A DNA stretch of 18,969 nt, from assembly GCA_002507205.1 (NCBI GenBank), contig DAZF01000063.1, positions 1 to 18,969 on the forward strand. The letters run 5' to 3'. Positions 1-6,991 of this stretch are shown here, piece by piece; within the stretch, counting starts at the first letter, position 1; each line of letters opens with the position of its first letter. Made by a program: the position numbers and the translations under genes. Origin of the DNA: Methanolobus sp. UBA32 (GTDB taxonomy: Archaea > Halobacteriota > Methanosarcinia > Methanosarcinales > Methanosarcinaceae). A model generated the notes under the pieces. The model was given only the letters and a program-made list of their open reading frames with translations. It was not told where the DNA came from and searched no databases.

Positions 1-1
1 G

Positions 2-241
2 CGATGTTTAATTAACAATGCCATTGGAAAGTTGCGAGAGTACATTCTTAATTTAACTCCTGCTGAGGGTCGGAAGATTGGGATAAAGCACAGGAGTACA
101 TTGAAGAAAATAAAGGATAGGGTTAAGGAAGGGAATTTTAATATGAATACGAAGGAGATAAGGAAGATATTGAATAAAGTTACTTGGCAAATTGTTTCTT
201 ACAGAGTTTATCTAATTAGCTCTCAAACCCTCCCATTCTAA
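2..241 (+). CDS. C-terminal end of a protein cut by the window edge, possibly Cas1
   Basis: The frame is open from the first bases, so this is the 3' end of a longer gene; the ttg at 32 need not be a real start. The visible part is very basic and contains K-L-R-E-Y-I-L-N-L-T-P-A-E followed by R-K-I-G-I-K-H-R-S-T-L-K-K-I-K-D. This resembles, from memory, the C-terminal helix region of some archaeal CRISPR integrase Cas1 proteins, which often read LGI..STL..IK. I could not check it by search. No CRISPR array is visible to the right; one could lie to the left. The last residues (after K-I-L-N-K-V) look unlike the rest, and the stop codon falls inside a 12-bp sequence repeated at 1094-1105, so the natural C-terminus may have been replaced during a rearrangement. 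An alternative is an unrelated DNA-binding protein. Confidence 0.4.
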   Translation, partial: RCLINNAIGKLREYILNLTPAEGRKIGIKHRSTLKKIKDRVKEGNFNMNTKEIRKILNKVTWQIVSYRVYLISSQTLPF

Positions 242-247
242 TTAGAC
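236..247. repeat. 12-bp near-palindromic repeat, left copy
   Basis: TTCTAATTAGAC occurs here and again at 1094-1105. The inner ten bases, TCTAATTAGA, are a perfect palindrome. The two copies bracket the transposase remnant and the two hairpins, so they could be a target duplication or element ends. A chance AT-rich match is also possible. Confidence 0.4.
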
Positions 248-298
248 AAATCATCTTCAATAAAACCTTCCAAATGAATTTCTCTTCGTAAGCCCATT

Positions 299-318
299 TT
301 GTACTTCTGTAAGTACAA
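299..318. repeat. Perfect 8-bp inverted repeat (hairpin)
   Basis: TTGTACTT at 299-306 pairs with AAGTACAA at 311-318 around the loop CTGT. It lies just downstream of the partial gene at the left edge and could be part of its transcript end or of a mobile-element end. Confidence 0.4.
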
Positions 319-341
319 GCAACTGATACGATACAAAACTC

Positions 342-371
342 AGCAGAGAGTAGAGTTTCCTACTCTGCTCT
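342..371. repeat. Hairpin with a two-base bulge
   Basis: AGCAGAGAGTAG at 342-353 can pair with CTACTCTGCT at 360-369 with an AG bulge and a short loop. It follows the hairpin at 299-318 by about 25 bases. No T-run follows directly, so it is not a typical terminator. The rest of 372-526 is AT-rich without a gene; it includes the perfect palindrome AATGATATCATT at 458-469. Confidence 0.35.
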
Positions 372-526
372 AACTCTTCTGATATCGAACTTGACCACAT
401 CTTTAATGTGTCCATGCGAATTTTGCCAATTATCTGGATTGCAATTATTTATCAATCAATGATATCATTATTTGACTGATAAGTAGCACTTATTATTACC
501 TATATTTGATATAAGTATGTGTAAAT

Positions 527-997
527 CTACGTTAAAGGGAAATATCCTTTTTTCTCTAGACATCTGCGGAAAGTCGGTTTTATTTGAGCTGGTTTAAGGA
601 TTTTTTCACCAATTAACATCATAATTTTGTTTATTCCTTCATCACCTAATCGGTATTTTACAAAATTATGTAATGTCTTTGGTGAAGGAAGTTTTATGGT
701 ACCATTGTCATCATAAAAAGCGAGTAGTATTGCTTCTTCCTCAGTTAAAGAGGCGACAGTTTTCCCATAGGATAAATGCCTGAAACACATCACAATGAAG
801 AGTTTTATCATTGAGGAAATGCTATATTTGTAATGCCAACTGTTGTTGGTATACACAGTACGTTCTAAGTACTGTGAAATATCTTCTATGCAGAGAAAGT
901 GCAGGAATTGGCAAATTGAGGCGCTTTCTCTGTTCAGATAGTTTTCAATGGAATCCTCAAAGTGGACTCCTCCATACATCATATATTTTTTAGCCAT
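527..997 (-). pseudogene. Truncated transposase (N-terminal part, IS1182/IS5-like)
   Basis: The 156-residue frame matches, from memory, the N-terminal region of full-length methanogen transposases of the IS4/IS5/IS1182 superfamily: a start MAKKYMMYGGVHFEDS, a segment near residues 45-80 with Y-T-N-N-S-W-H-Y-K-Y and S-S-M-I-K-L-F-I-V-M-C-F-R, then T-E-E-E-A-I-L-L-A-F-Y-D, and P-S-P-K-T-L-H-N-F-V-K-Y-R-L-G near residues 104-118. This is the DUF772-like N-terminal domain. The DDE catalytic core that should follow is missing: the resemblance stops around Q-I-K at residue 139 and an unrelated basic tail ends at a stop. Full-length relatives are several hundred residues, so the element is dead by 3' truncation. 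I see no second copy in the window. Confidence 0.75.
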
Positions 998-1093
998 GAG
1001 GCGGGCCAGATTTATACTATTTATAGCTACCGCCCCTCCAAAAAAATAGGTGCTGAGGATAACGAAAAAAAAGGATAAGCTTTTATGCTGAAG

Positions 1094-1105
1094 TTCTAAT
1101 TAGAC
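1094..1105. repeat. 12-bp near-palindromic repeat, right copy
   Basis: This is identical to 236-247 (TTCTAATTAGAC). The copies are 858 bp apart and enclose the transposase fragment. Confidence 0.4.
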
Positions 1106-1135
1106 GGCCCTTTACAATTACCTTCTGTAGACCGC

Positions 1136-1148
1136 AAATTATAAATAC
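1136..1148 (+). promoter_or_regulatory. Putative TATA box of the FilR1-type regulator
   Basis: AAATTATAAATAC is a good archaeal TATA match. Transcription would begin about 25 bases downstream and give a leader of roughly 130 bases before the preferred ATG at 1299. Confidence 0.4.
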
Positions 1149-1298
1149 GAGGGTATAAAGGTTTAGCTCTTCTGATTTTAAGAATTATATGTCCAATCAG
1201 TTATCTGGAACTTGATTATTCTGAATTGGCCACCCAACAACTATATCAGTTATATGTTTCATTGTTGGATGTACACTTTTAACAGGATGTACCTTAAA

Positions 1299-2084
1299 AT
1301 GAATAAACCACTGTGCGATGTTATATTTGCATCTGATAAAAGAAAACAAGCACTTCTATTATTGCAGGAAGGACCTCAGGAAATGGAAAGTATTCTCAAA
1401 TCCCTTGATACCAACCGGCAAGGTTTACTTCCTCAGATGAAGGTACTGGCAGAGCATTATCTTGTTGATCACTATGATGATATTTATGAACTGACAACTA
1501 TTGGAAAACTGGTAGTTAATCGTATGGAACCTTTGCTAAATAAAATTGAAGTTCTGGATATTGACATTGATTACTGGGGAATTCGAGACTTAAGTTTCAT
1601 ACCTTCGCATTTATTAGAACGAATAAATAGTCTTGGAAAATGTAGCATTGTGAGCCCTTCACTTTTGGATATGTATGATCTTGATAAAAGATTTCATGAA
1701 GGTTCAAAGCTCTCTAAGAACCTATATATTGTTACTACATTTCTCCATCCTAATTTTCCTGAATTAATGTCTGAGCTCATTACAAATTGTGTAATGACTC
1801 ATTTTATAATTTCTGATGAACTACTAAGAAATCTTCTTACAACAAAACGTGAAGAGTTTATTCGATTATTGCAGAGTACATTTGTAAAAATTTACATATG
1901 TAATAATGAGATGAAATTCCATTTTGTTTCATCCAATGATCATTACCTGATGCTAAGTATACTTAGGGATGATGGGGTTGTTGATAATAGATATATTTTA
2001 TGCAAAAGTAAAAAAACAGTAGAATGGGGACAGGAGTTTTTTCAATATTGCTTGAAAGACTCTATACCAATAAATGAATTTTAA
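1299..2084 (+). CDS. Winged-helix transcriptional regulator with FilR1 (DUF1724) domain
   Basis: This is a predicted cytoplasmic DNA-binding regulator of a family expanded in Methanosarcinales. The first ~85 residues form an ArsR/MarR-like winged helix (D-V-I-F-A-S-D-K-R-K near residue 6, then E-M-E-S-I-L-K-S-L and L-T-T-I-G-K-L-V-V). The remaining ~170 residues match the FilR1/DUF1724 effector domain: D-I-D-Y-W-G-I-R-D-L, F-I-P-S-H-L-L-E-R-I, T-F-L-H-P-N-F-P-E-L and the closing E-W-G-Q-E-F-F-Q-Y. The frame is open back to a ttg at 1212, but family members begin M-N/K-K-P-L-x-D-V-I-F, so I chose ATG 1299 (261 residues). ATG 1287, four codons earlier, is possible. The target genes and ligand cannot be read from the sequence. 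The neighbouring surface-protein gene is convergent, so it is not in the same transcript. Confidence 0.9.
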   Translation: MNKPLCDVIFASDKRKQALLLLQEGPQEMESILKSLDTNRQGLLPQMKVLAEHYLVDHYDDIYELTTIGKLVVNRMEPLLNKIEVLDIDIDYWGIRDLSFIPSHLLERINSLGKCSIVSPSLLDMYDLDKRFHEGSKLSKNLYIVTTFLHPNFPELMSELITNCVMTHFIISDELLRNLLTTKREEFIRLLQSTFVKIYICNNEMKFHFVSSNDHYLMLSILRDDGVVDNRYILCKSKKTVEWGQEFFQYCLKDSIPINEF

Positions 2085-2111
2085 ATTTTTATTCTTTTCT
2101 ATTTATTTTAG
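2085..2111 (+). terminator. T-rich archaeal-type terminator
   Basis: Several T-runs (TTTTT, TTTT, TTTT) follow the regulator stop without a strong stem. This is the usual archaeal oligo-T termination signal. Confidence 0.4.
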
Positions 2112-2202
2112 GATATATTACCAATATCGAAAAATAATGGTATGCATTGATAACAAAAGCGTACACTTTTTTCCCGTTGTATATATCCCCAAAAGCTGTA
2201 TA

Positions 2203-2225
2203 GAGAGGTTCAATCTGAACCTCTC
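2203..2225. terminator. Perfect 10-bp hairpin between convergent genes
   Basis: GAGAGGTTCA at 2203-2212 pairs exactly with TGAACCTCTC at 2216-2225 around a three-base loop. It sits 18 bases beyond the stop codon of the VIT/VWA gene on the minus strand. It lacks a long T-run on either side, so an RNA 3'-end stabilising role is as likely as termination. Confidence 0.55.
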
Positions 2226-2243
2226 CATCTAACACAAAACTCT

Positions 2244-4169
2244 TCAATGCCTTCTTTTATGAGTCAAAAACATCACCCCAATAATTCCCACAGCAGCATA
2301 CAAAGCCTCAAATCCGGGTGATTCTTCTTCTGCAGTTTCTTCAACGGGCATTTCCTCCATAACCATCTCTTCTTCAGAAGGCATTTCCTCTACAATCATG
2401 GCTTCATCTGTAACTACATCATCGTATGAATCCATCTCACCGGGAGGCATGCTATCGGTTACATCTGGCTTCTCTATTTCAGGTATTTCCACAAAGAGCG
2501 AGGTGTATGGAGTCACAAATTCGAATTCCAGTGAGAGGTCGGTAACTGAAGTGACAAGGTCGTCGGTTTCGCCTTCCACCTCGATCCTGTCAAGCAGGTC
2601 ATTGATCGTTTCATAAGCCCATAATCTTGGGATGAAGGAATTTTCTGCTTTTGGCAGAACCGTAAACTGGCTGTTGAATTCCCGGTTTCCTGAGCGGCTG
2701 GTAGCTTTGATCTCTGAGTTTATGGTGTTGGTTCCGGTGTTGTATTTTCCGAGTACAATTGCGTCCGAGCCTGCAAACAGGCTGCTTTCTACGGTGTTCA
2801 CAATATCAGATACTTTTCCGTTGTAACTGAATTCTATATCCGTTATCAATGGAGTGGATATGGTTGCATAGAAATCGCTGATACCTTCCTCTGCACCAGT
2901 GGTGGATGTGAAACGTTCGGCTTTACCATTGTTCTCCAGACTCAGTGCCCTCAGGGATTCATAATATTCTTCATGTTCGATCCCGAAAGCGATGCTGAAT
3001 ATGGAAACTCCTGCCTTGTTAGCCTCCAGGACATTCTCACGGATCACATACCTGGAAGTAACGCCGGAGGTTGGTTCACCATCGGTAAGGAACACGATTA
3101 TCGGGACATTTTCGCTTTCACTGCCGAACATTCCAAGTGCATTCACCAGAGCATCATTGATATTCGTGCCACCGTCGGCGTTCAGATTGTCCACGAATTC
3201 TATGGAATCCTTTTTGGAGCTTGCATTTGCTTCCATCAGTTGTTCTGAATACGTGTGCACCTCGCTGTCTAAGAATATCACATTGAAACGGTCGTTGGTT
3301 GGCAAACCGTAGATAATGTCCGAGAACACACTCTTGACCTGGTACATCTTTTCCCCACTCATTGAACCGGATTTATCGATAACGAAAATGATGTCCTTGC
3401 TAAGTGCTGTTGTACCCAGGTCTTCTTCTGTGGGTGAGAATATGTGCATCATATAACCCTGACCTCCGGTTTCGTAGAAGAGCATCTCCTCATTCAGGGC
3501 AGGGTTGTTGGTCGTGAAAATGATGTTGAGGTCCGAATCTGGAACTGATTTTGAATTATATGTTACCTGTCCTTTGGAGGATGAGAGATATTCTGCTTTC
3601 GCTTCGGTAAATCCGGGAGTTTCCAGACTGAGAAGCTTGTTCACAGAGCTGATATCCACATTTACGGACAGGTTGTTTATATTACGATAACTGCGAAGCG
3701 GCTGAGTATACTCATATTCCCCGAGGGTCTTTTTCAATGCCTGTTCATAGGTCAGCCTGACGATAATACTCTGGTGGGGTTCAAAGTTCAATGCGTAGCT
3801 GAACCTGTCCTTGCCTGCATCTGTCAGCAGTCCTGCTGACCTTCCTTCAGATACGGCTTCTTCAAAGTCTTCTTCAGCCTGTATTTTTGGAAGTACCTCA
3901 GAATTGTATTCCTCCCCATCGATGATTATGGTAAAATCGGATATGAATGCATCTTCGGATTTGAATATGCTGAAATCATCATAAGCGGCTTCATCTTCAT
4001 CGCTTGTTATTTTTTGCTCCACAGTGGTAACTGCATATCCGTTATTGATGTCAACATCTATACTCATGTAATCGATGGATGCAGCAGCCATGGCCGGAGA
4101 GGCCGCTAACAATATGGACAAAAGAATGGCTAGTGGAAGATAAATTTGTTTAATTGCTCCTGTTTTCAC
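2244..4169 (-). CDS. Exported VIT + VWA domain surface protein with PGF-CTERM-like anchor
   Basis: This is a predicted cell-surface, metal-dependent adhesion protein of the inter-alpha-trypsin-inhibitor heavy-chain type. In 641-residue numbering: a signal peptide (residues ~1-29, ending A-M-A-A-A); a VIT domain (~30-160, with the typical E-E-D-F-E-E-A and S-A-G-L-L segment); and a VWA domain (~258-440) with an intact MIDAS, D265-x-S267-x-S269, T335 in D-G-G-T-N, and D363 in F-L-T-D-G-E. An acidic Met/Pro/Glu-rich stalk (~565-615) precedes P-G-F at 618-620, a hydrophobic helix and a basic end. That layout is the archaeosortase (PGF-CTERM) sorting signal. I chose GTG 4169 because GGGGGA lies six bases upstream; the frame extends seven codons further to 4190. 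No archaeosortase gene is in the window. Confidence 0.88.
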   Translation of the reverse strand: MKTGAIKQIYLPLAILLSILLAASPAMAAASIDYMSIDVDINNGYAVTTVEQKITSDEDEAAYDDFSIFKSEDAFISDFTIIIDGEEYNSEVLPKIQAEEDFEEAVSEGRSAGLLTDAGKDRFSYALNFEPHQSIIVRLTYEQALKKTLGEYEYTQPLRSYRNINNLSVNVDISSVNKLLSLETPGFTEAKAEYLSSSKGQVTYNSKSVPDSDLNIIFTTNNPALNEEMLFYETGGQGYMMHIFSPTEEDLGTTALSKDIIFVIDKSGSMSGEKMYQVKSVFSDIIYGLPTNDRFNVIFLDSEVHTYSEQLMEANASSKKDSIEFVDNLNADGGTNINDALVNALGMFGSESENVPIIVFLTDGEPTSGVTSRYVIRENVLEANKAGVSIFSIAFGIEHEEYYESLRALSLENNGKAERFTSTTGAEEGISDFYATISTPLITDIEFSYNGKVSDIVNTVESSLFAGSDAIVLGKYNTGTNTINSEIKATSRSGNREFNSQFTVLPKAENSFIPRLWAYETINDLLDRIEVEGETDDLVTSVTDLSLEFEFVTPYTSLFVEIPEIEKPDVTDSMPPGEMDSYDDVVTDEAMIVEEMPSEEEMVMEEMPVEETAEEESPGFEALYAAVGIIGVMFLTHKRRH

Positions 4170-4264
4170 ATATATTCCCCCTGACAACAATTCCGGTAAC
4201 TCGTTGAAAAGTCCTGTTTTTGAACTGCTATTCAGTCTGATATGCTTAACAATGTAGAATTCTT

Positions 4265-4278
4265 CCTACTTATATCTA
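4265..4278 (-). promoter_or_regulatory. Putative TATA box of the VIT/VWA gene
   Basis: On the minus strand the sequence reads GATATAAGTA within this interval. It lies about 100 bases upstream of the GTG start, implying a leader of about 70 bases. Confidence 0.35.
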
Positions 4279-4287
4279 GTGAATTTG

Positions 4288-4313
4288 AACAGTATGGTGG
4301 GTTACAACAGTAT
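4288..4313. repeat. Direct repeat AACAGTAT x2 in a divergent promoter
   Basis: AACAGTAT occurs at 4288-4295 and 4306-4313, 18 bp apart. It sits between two divergent genes where a regulator could bind. No matching factor is known to me. Confidence 0.25.
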
Positions 4314-4380
4314 CAATATGGCAGTTAAAACAAAGAATCTAAATAAGTTACATCCTATCATTTAAGGTTGAGGGTTATAG

Positions 4381-4989
4381 TTGAATTTCAGTAGAAAACC
4401 GATCATGGCATCATCAGTAATTATCCTGCTTCTGCTCTCTTTTGCATTCCTTGACATCGGTGTAAAATCAAGCATCACAAATGCAGACTCTACAACCAGT
4501 GCATACTCCAGCGGAGAGCCTGAAAATCTTCTTTCAAGGGATATCATTCTCTATGTCGATCAGGAAAATGGTTTTGACACGATGCTGGAAAAACAGTTGA
4601 TAATAGCTTTTGAGGAAACCGGCTATTCAGTGACCCTTACAGATGAAATAAAAGATGATTATAGCTCCCAGTTTGTTTTTGTGAACGTTATTGACCTGAA
4701 TATGTTCTATACTCCGTTGTACTCAAAATCCGATGTTGATGTCATGTTCGGATTTTCCTCAACAGGTAAGACTAAGTATCTGGATATTGAAGGTTCAGGT
4801 GACAGGAAAACAGTTGTATTCTCATCAGAAGATGAAGATGATTATCAGTTACTTGCACAGGGAGATATCACTTTATACGATGAAACAAAGGGTGTTTTCA
4901 CCTACAAGTCTTACCAGAATCACATTGCCAGTGAGATTGCCAGATCAGTTGCTTCAGGGTTAGATTCCCAGCTAAAGACCCGCAATTGA
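4381..4989 (+). CDS. Small exported protein of unknown function
   Basis: The predicted protein has 202 residues. Residues ~8-24 are a hydrophobic segment (V-I-I-L-L-L-L-S-F-A-F-L) typical of a signal peptide or single anchor, so the rest should be outside the cell. The body (~50-195) alternates strand-like and helical stretches (I-I-L-Y-V-D-Q-E-N-G-F-D near 54, F-V-F-V-N-V-I-D-L-N near 97, and a long C-terminal helix) with no cysteines or obvious catalytic motif. I recall similar uncharacterised proteins in methanogens but no functional name. The start is TTG 4381, supported by GAGGG six bases upstream; ATG 4405 would clip most of the positively charged n-region. It is divergent from the VIT/VWA surface protein across a 211-bp promoter region, which suggests but does not prove a shared surface role. 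Confidence 0.8.
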   Translation: MNFSRKPIMASSVIILLLLSFAFLDIGVKSSITNADSTTSAYSSGEPENLLSRDIILYVDQENGFDTMLEKQLIIAFEETGYSVTLTDEIKDDYSSQFVFVNVIDLNMFYTPLYSKSDVDVMFGFSSTGKTKYLDIEGSGDRKTVVFSSEDEDDYQLLAQGDITLYDETKGVFTYKSYQNHIASEIARSVASGLDSQLKTRN

Positions 4990-5020
4990 ATCCTGGAAAA
5001 AAATCATTTATTAATTGATT

Positions 5021-5572
5021 CTACTTTAATCCTGATTCGAGATATTCTTTAAAATGTATCAGGCTATTAATTTTCATAACTAACATTGGAATGGGCAAAC
5101 CATTATTCAACTTGCTGTCAAAAGAACAATGCGATTGTTCGAAGGCATCGATCGTGTTTGCAGGAATAGAACGTTTTAGTATGTTGTCTGAATAGTCGAC
5201 ATAGTCTTCGAATATACTTGCCCCCATATCACATGGAAATAGAAGTAATGCATCTGGCATAGTGGTGATGTTAAATGGAAATAGTCGGCACATAGTTGGT
5301 CTTCTGTCATATATGCTGCACTTGTCAAATTCCAAAAAGGGACAAGGGGGATGCATTTTGTAATGAAGTTCTCCGTCTTCATTGCAGGATTCAATCTTAT
5401 CGGCCTTGTCTTTTGATGCTTGCCTTAATATTTTCAGATCATTTTCATCCAGATTGATATCCGCTATTTTGCAGCAAATCGCAGGACACGTAGACGGGCA
5501 TGAATAATGTGAAAGTATTCTCTGAACAGTTTCAAAAAAAGGTAAATCACTTAACCTTCCTTTTCCGCACAT
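5021..5572 (-). CDS. YkgJ-family cysteine-cluster protein
   Basis: This is a predicted zinc- or iron-chelating protein of the YkgJ/UPF0153 (CxxCxxxCC) family, probably cytoplasmic; the molecular role of the family is not established. Visible ligands are C25, C29, C33 and C34 in the N-terminal cluster, C77 and C85 in C-P-F-L-E-F-D-K-C-S-I-Y, then R-R-P-T-M-C95-R-L-F-P-F, and C114. This order is the family signature. The length of 183 residues is normal to slightly long; the C-terminal ~60 residues carry no recognised motif. The ATG at 5572 has no clear ribosome-binding site, so the exact start is uncertain. It converges with the small exported protein gene, whose stop is 31 bases away. Confidence 0.88.
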   Translation of the reverse strand: MCGKGRLSDLPFFETVQRILSHYSCPSTCPAICCKIADINLDENDLKILRQASKDKADKIESCNEDGELHYKMHPPCPFLEFDKCSIYDRRPTMCRLFPFNITTMPDALLLFPCDMGASIFEDYVDYSDNILKRSIPANTIDAFEQSHCSFDSKLNNGLPIPMLVMKINSLIHFKEYLESGLK

Positions 5573-5794
5573 AATGGAGAATCAATTGATTTCTATATGA
5601 ACATTTCTAAACGTTATCATAAGTAAATCCTGTAATCTATTTTTCACATAAACACTTTATAACGAAAAGAAAAGATGACCATAGTGTAATTTTAGTGCTA
5701 AGACCTTAAACCTAAATCATATGGCTACGAAGGATTTTATTAGCATATAATTCCTTTTAATTTCTAATCAATTATAAGAAATAATGTTTCGCAC

Positions 5795-5804
5795 GTTTTA
5801 TATA
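5795..5804 (+). promoter_or_regulatory. Strong TATA box with no protein gene downstream
   Basis: TTTTATATAT is among the best archaeal TATA matches in the window. A transcript would start near 5825-5832 and run into the twin hairpins at 5897-5935. Confidence 0.35.
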
Positions 5805-5896
5805 TCATGAGCAAAAAAGTATTATTTGTATTCTTAACTAGAGCAAATATCGTACCACCAATACTAACACTAGTTTAGAATACTATTGTACTATAG

Positions 5897-5935
5897 GACA
5901 CCGATAAATTATCGGTGTCATGATTTTATAATCAT
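5897..5935. repeat. Two adjacent perfect hairpins, candidate RNA element
   Basis: GACACCGATAA at 5897-5907 pairs perfectly with TTATCGGTGTC at 5909-5919 around one base. Immediately after, ATGATT at 5920-5925 pairs with AATCAT at 5930-5935. The near-zero loop of the first makes it better as a DNA palindrome (operator) than as an RNA hairpin unless the loop opens. Both lie about 65-110 bases downstream of the predicted start from the TATA box at 5795. Confidence 0.4.
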
Positions 5936-6210
5936 GCTCAATGTTGTCAATTTTTTTCATTCCGGTTAACATTTCAGGTAATTCTAGTATAATAATTCAT
6001 CAAGTTGTTCTGCGACTGATTACAATCATAATACTTACTCCAATATATTGAAATTTTACAATCGAGTGAGCTTGTACCATTGTTTAAAATCACCGTTGCG
6101 TTTTTCAGCTATTACTATTACCCCAATTAAACGTTATAGGATTCATATTTGAACCTATCCTCCTCTTTACATAACGTCTTTATTGAATCCAAACACATCA
6201 TGAACAAGCC

Positions 6211-6975
6211 ATGACACCAAAAAAGCCCTCATCCTCCAAGCCAAACCAAAAAGTCCTCCAAATTCACGCCGACACAGAAGGCATTCTCATAGAACGACCT
6301 AACCGCTTCCTTGCCATCGTTGAAATCGAGGACAACGGCAACAAAAAGCAGGAGAAAGTTCATGTGCATGACCCCGGCAGGCTCATTGACGTGCTCTATC
6401 CCGGTAACAGGGTGCTTTTGAGAAAGTCCGATAATCCGAAGAGAAAGACTGGATGGGACATGATAGCAGGGAGAATATCTGATAACTGGATACTCATTAA
6501 CTCTGCATTTCACAGGCAGATATCCGGGTGGGTAATTGAGAACGGGATTGTGGACTTTTTCAGTAATGCGGACAGTATCCTGCCGGAGCAGAAGTACGGT
6601 GACAGCAGGCTTGATTATCTGATCCTGAAAGAGGGAAAGAAAATATGGGTGGAAGTCAAGGGCTGTACACTGGCAGAAGGCAGGGTTGCCTCGTTTCCTG
6701 ATGCTCCGACCACGCGTGGAAAGCGCCATCTTGAAGAACTTATCAAGGCAAGGAATGAGGGGCATGAAGCCGCAGTTCTCATTCTTGTTCTCAGGCCGGA
6801 AGCAGAATGCTTCACGGCCAACGGAATCATCGATCCTGCATTTGCAGAGACTTTTAAGAAGGCTCTGGAAGCTGGTGTAAAGGTATTCCCTCTCTTATTC
6901 TCATTTGAGGATGGGGTGATTTGTTATCACTCCCAACTCCCTCTTTGCGATAAGGTGCTCTCTGCGGAAAGTTAA
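6211..6975 (+). CDS. sfsA: SfsA-family DNA/RNA nuclease
   Basis: This is a homologue of SfsA, first named sugar fermentation stimulation protein and now placed among nucleases. An N-terminal OB-like domain (~20-95, with I-E-R-P-N-R-F-L-A and H-D-P-G-R-L) precedes a restriction-endonuclease-like core. Visible core motifs are E126 and Y-G-D-S-R-L-D-Y-L at ~129-137 (acidic D135), E148-V-K150-G, and F-P-D-A-P-T-T-R-G-K-R-H-L at ~162-173. These form the expected D...ExK active site. The length of 254 residues is close to the family norm, with a lysine-rich extension of about 20 residues at the N-terminus. The start lacks an obvious ribosome-binding site, so it may be a little further in. The gene is convergent with the radical SAM gene, with only 16 bases between the stops. 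Confidence 0.92.
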   Translation: MTPKKPSSSKPNQKVLQIHADTEGILIERPNRFLAIVEIEDNGNKKQEKVHVHDPGRLIDVLYPGNRVLLRKSDNPKRKTGWDMIAGRISDNWILINSAFHRQISGWVIENGIVDFFSNADSILPEQKYGDSRLDYLILKEGKKIWVEVKGCTLAEGRVASFPDAPTTRGKRHLEELIKARNEGHEAAVLILVLRPEAECFTANGIIDPAFAETFKKALEAGVKVFPLLFSFEDGVICYHSQLPLCDKVLSAES

Positions 6976-6991
6976 AACCAGGATTTCCTTA

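Larger units (their letters stand above)
5573..6210. other. Gene-poor AT-rich intergenic island
   Basis: No convincing protein gene lies in these 638 bases. They contain a strong plus-strand TATA box at 5795-5804, a 23-codon frame at 5808-5879, and two adjacent hairpins at 5897-5935. Several other TATA-like stretches are expected by composition alone. The promoter of sfsA must lie in the right half. Confidence 0.6.

Noticed and set aside
4362..4547. 61-residue minus-strand frame over the start of the exported protein
   Set aside because: It is antisense to the signal peptide region of the plus-strand gene and has no ribosome-binding site.
6229..6765. 178-residue open frame on the minus strand
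   Set aside because: It lies wholly inside sfsA on the other strand, and its composition does not resemble any family.
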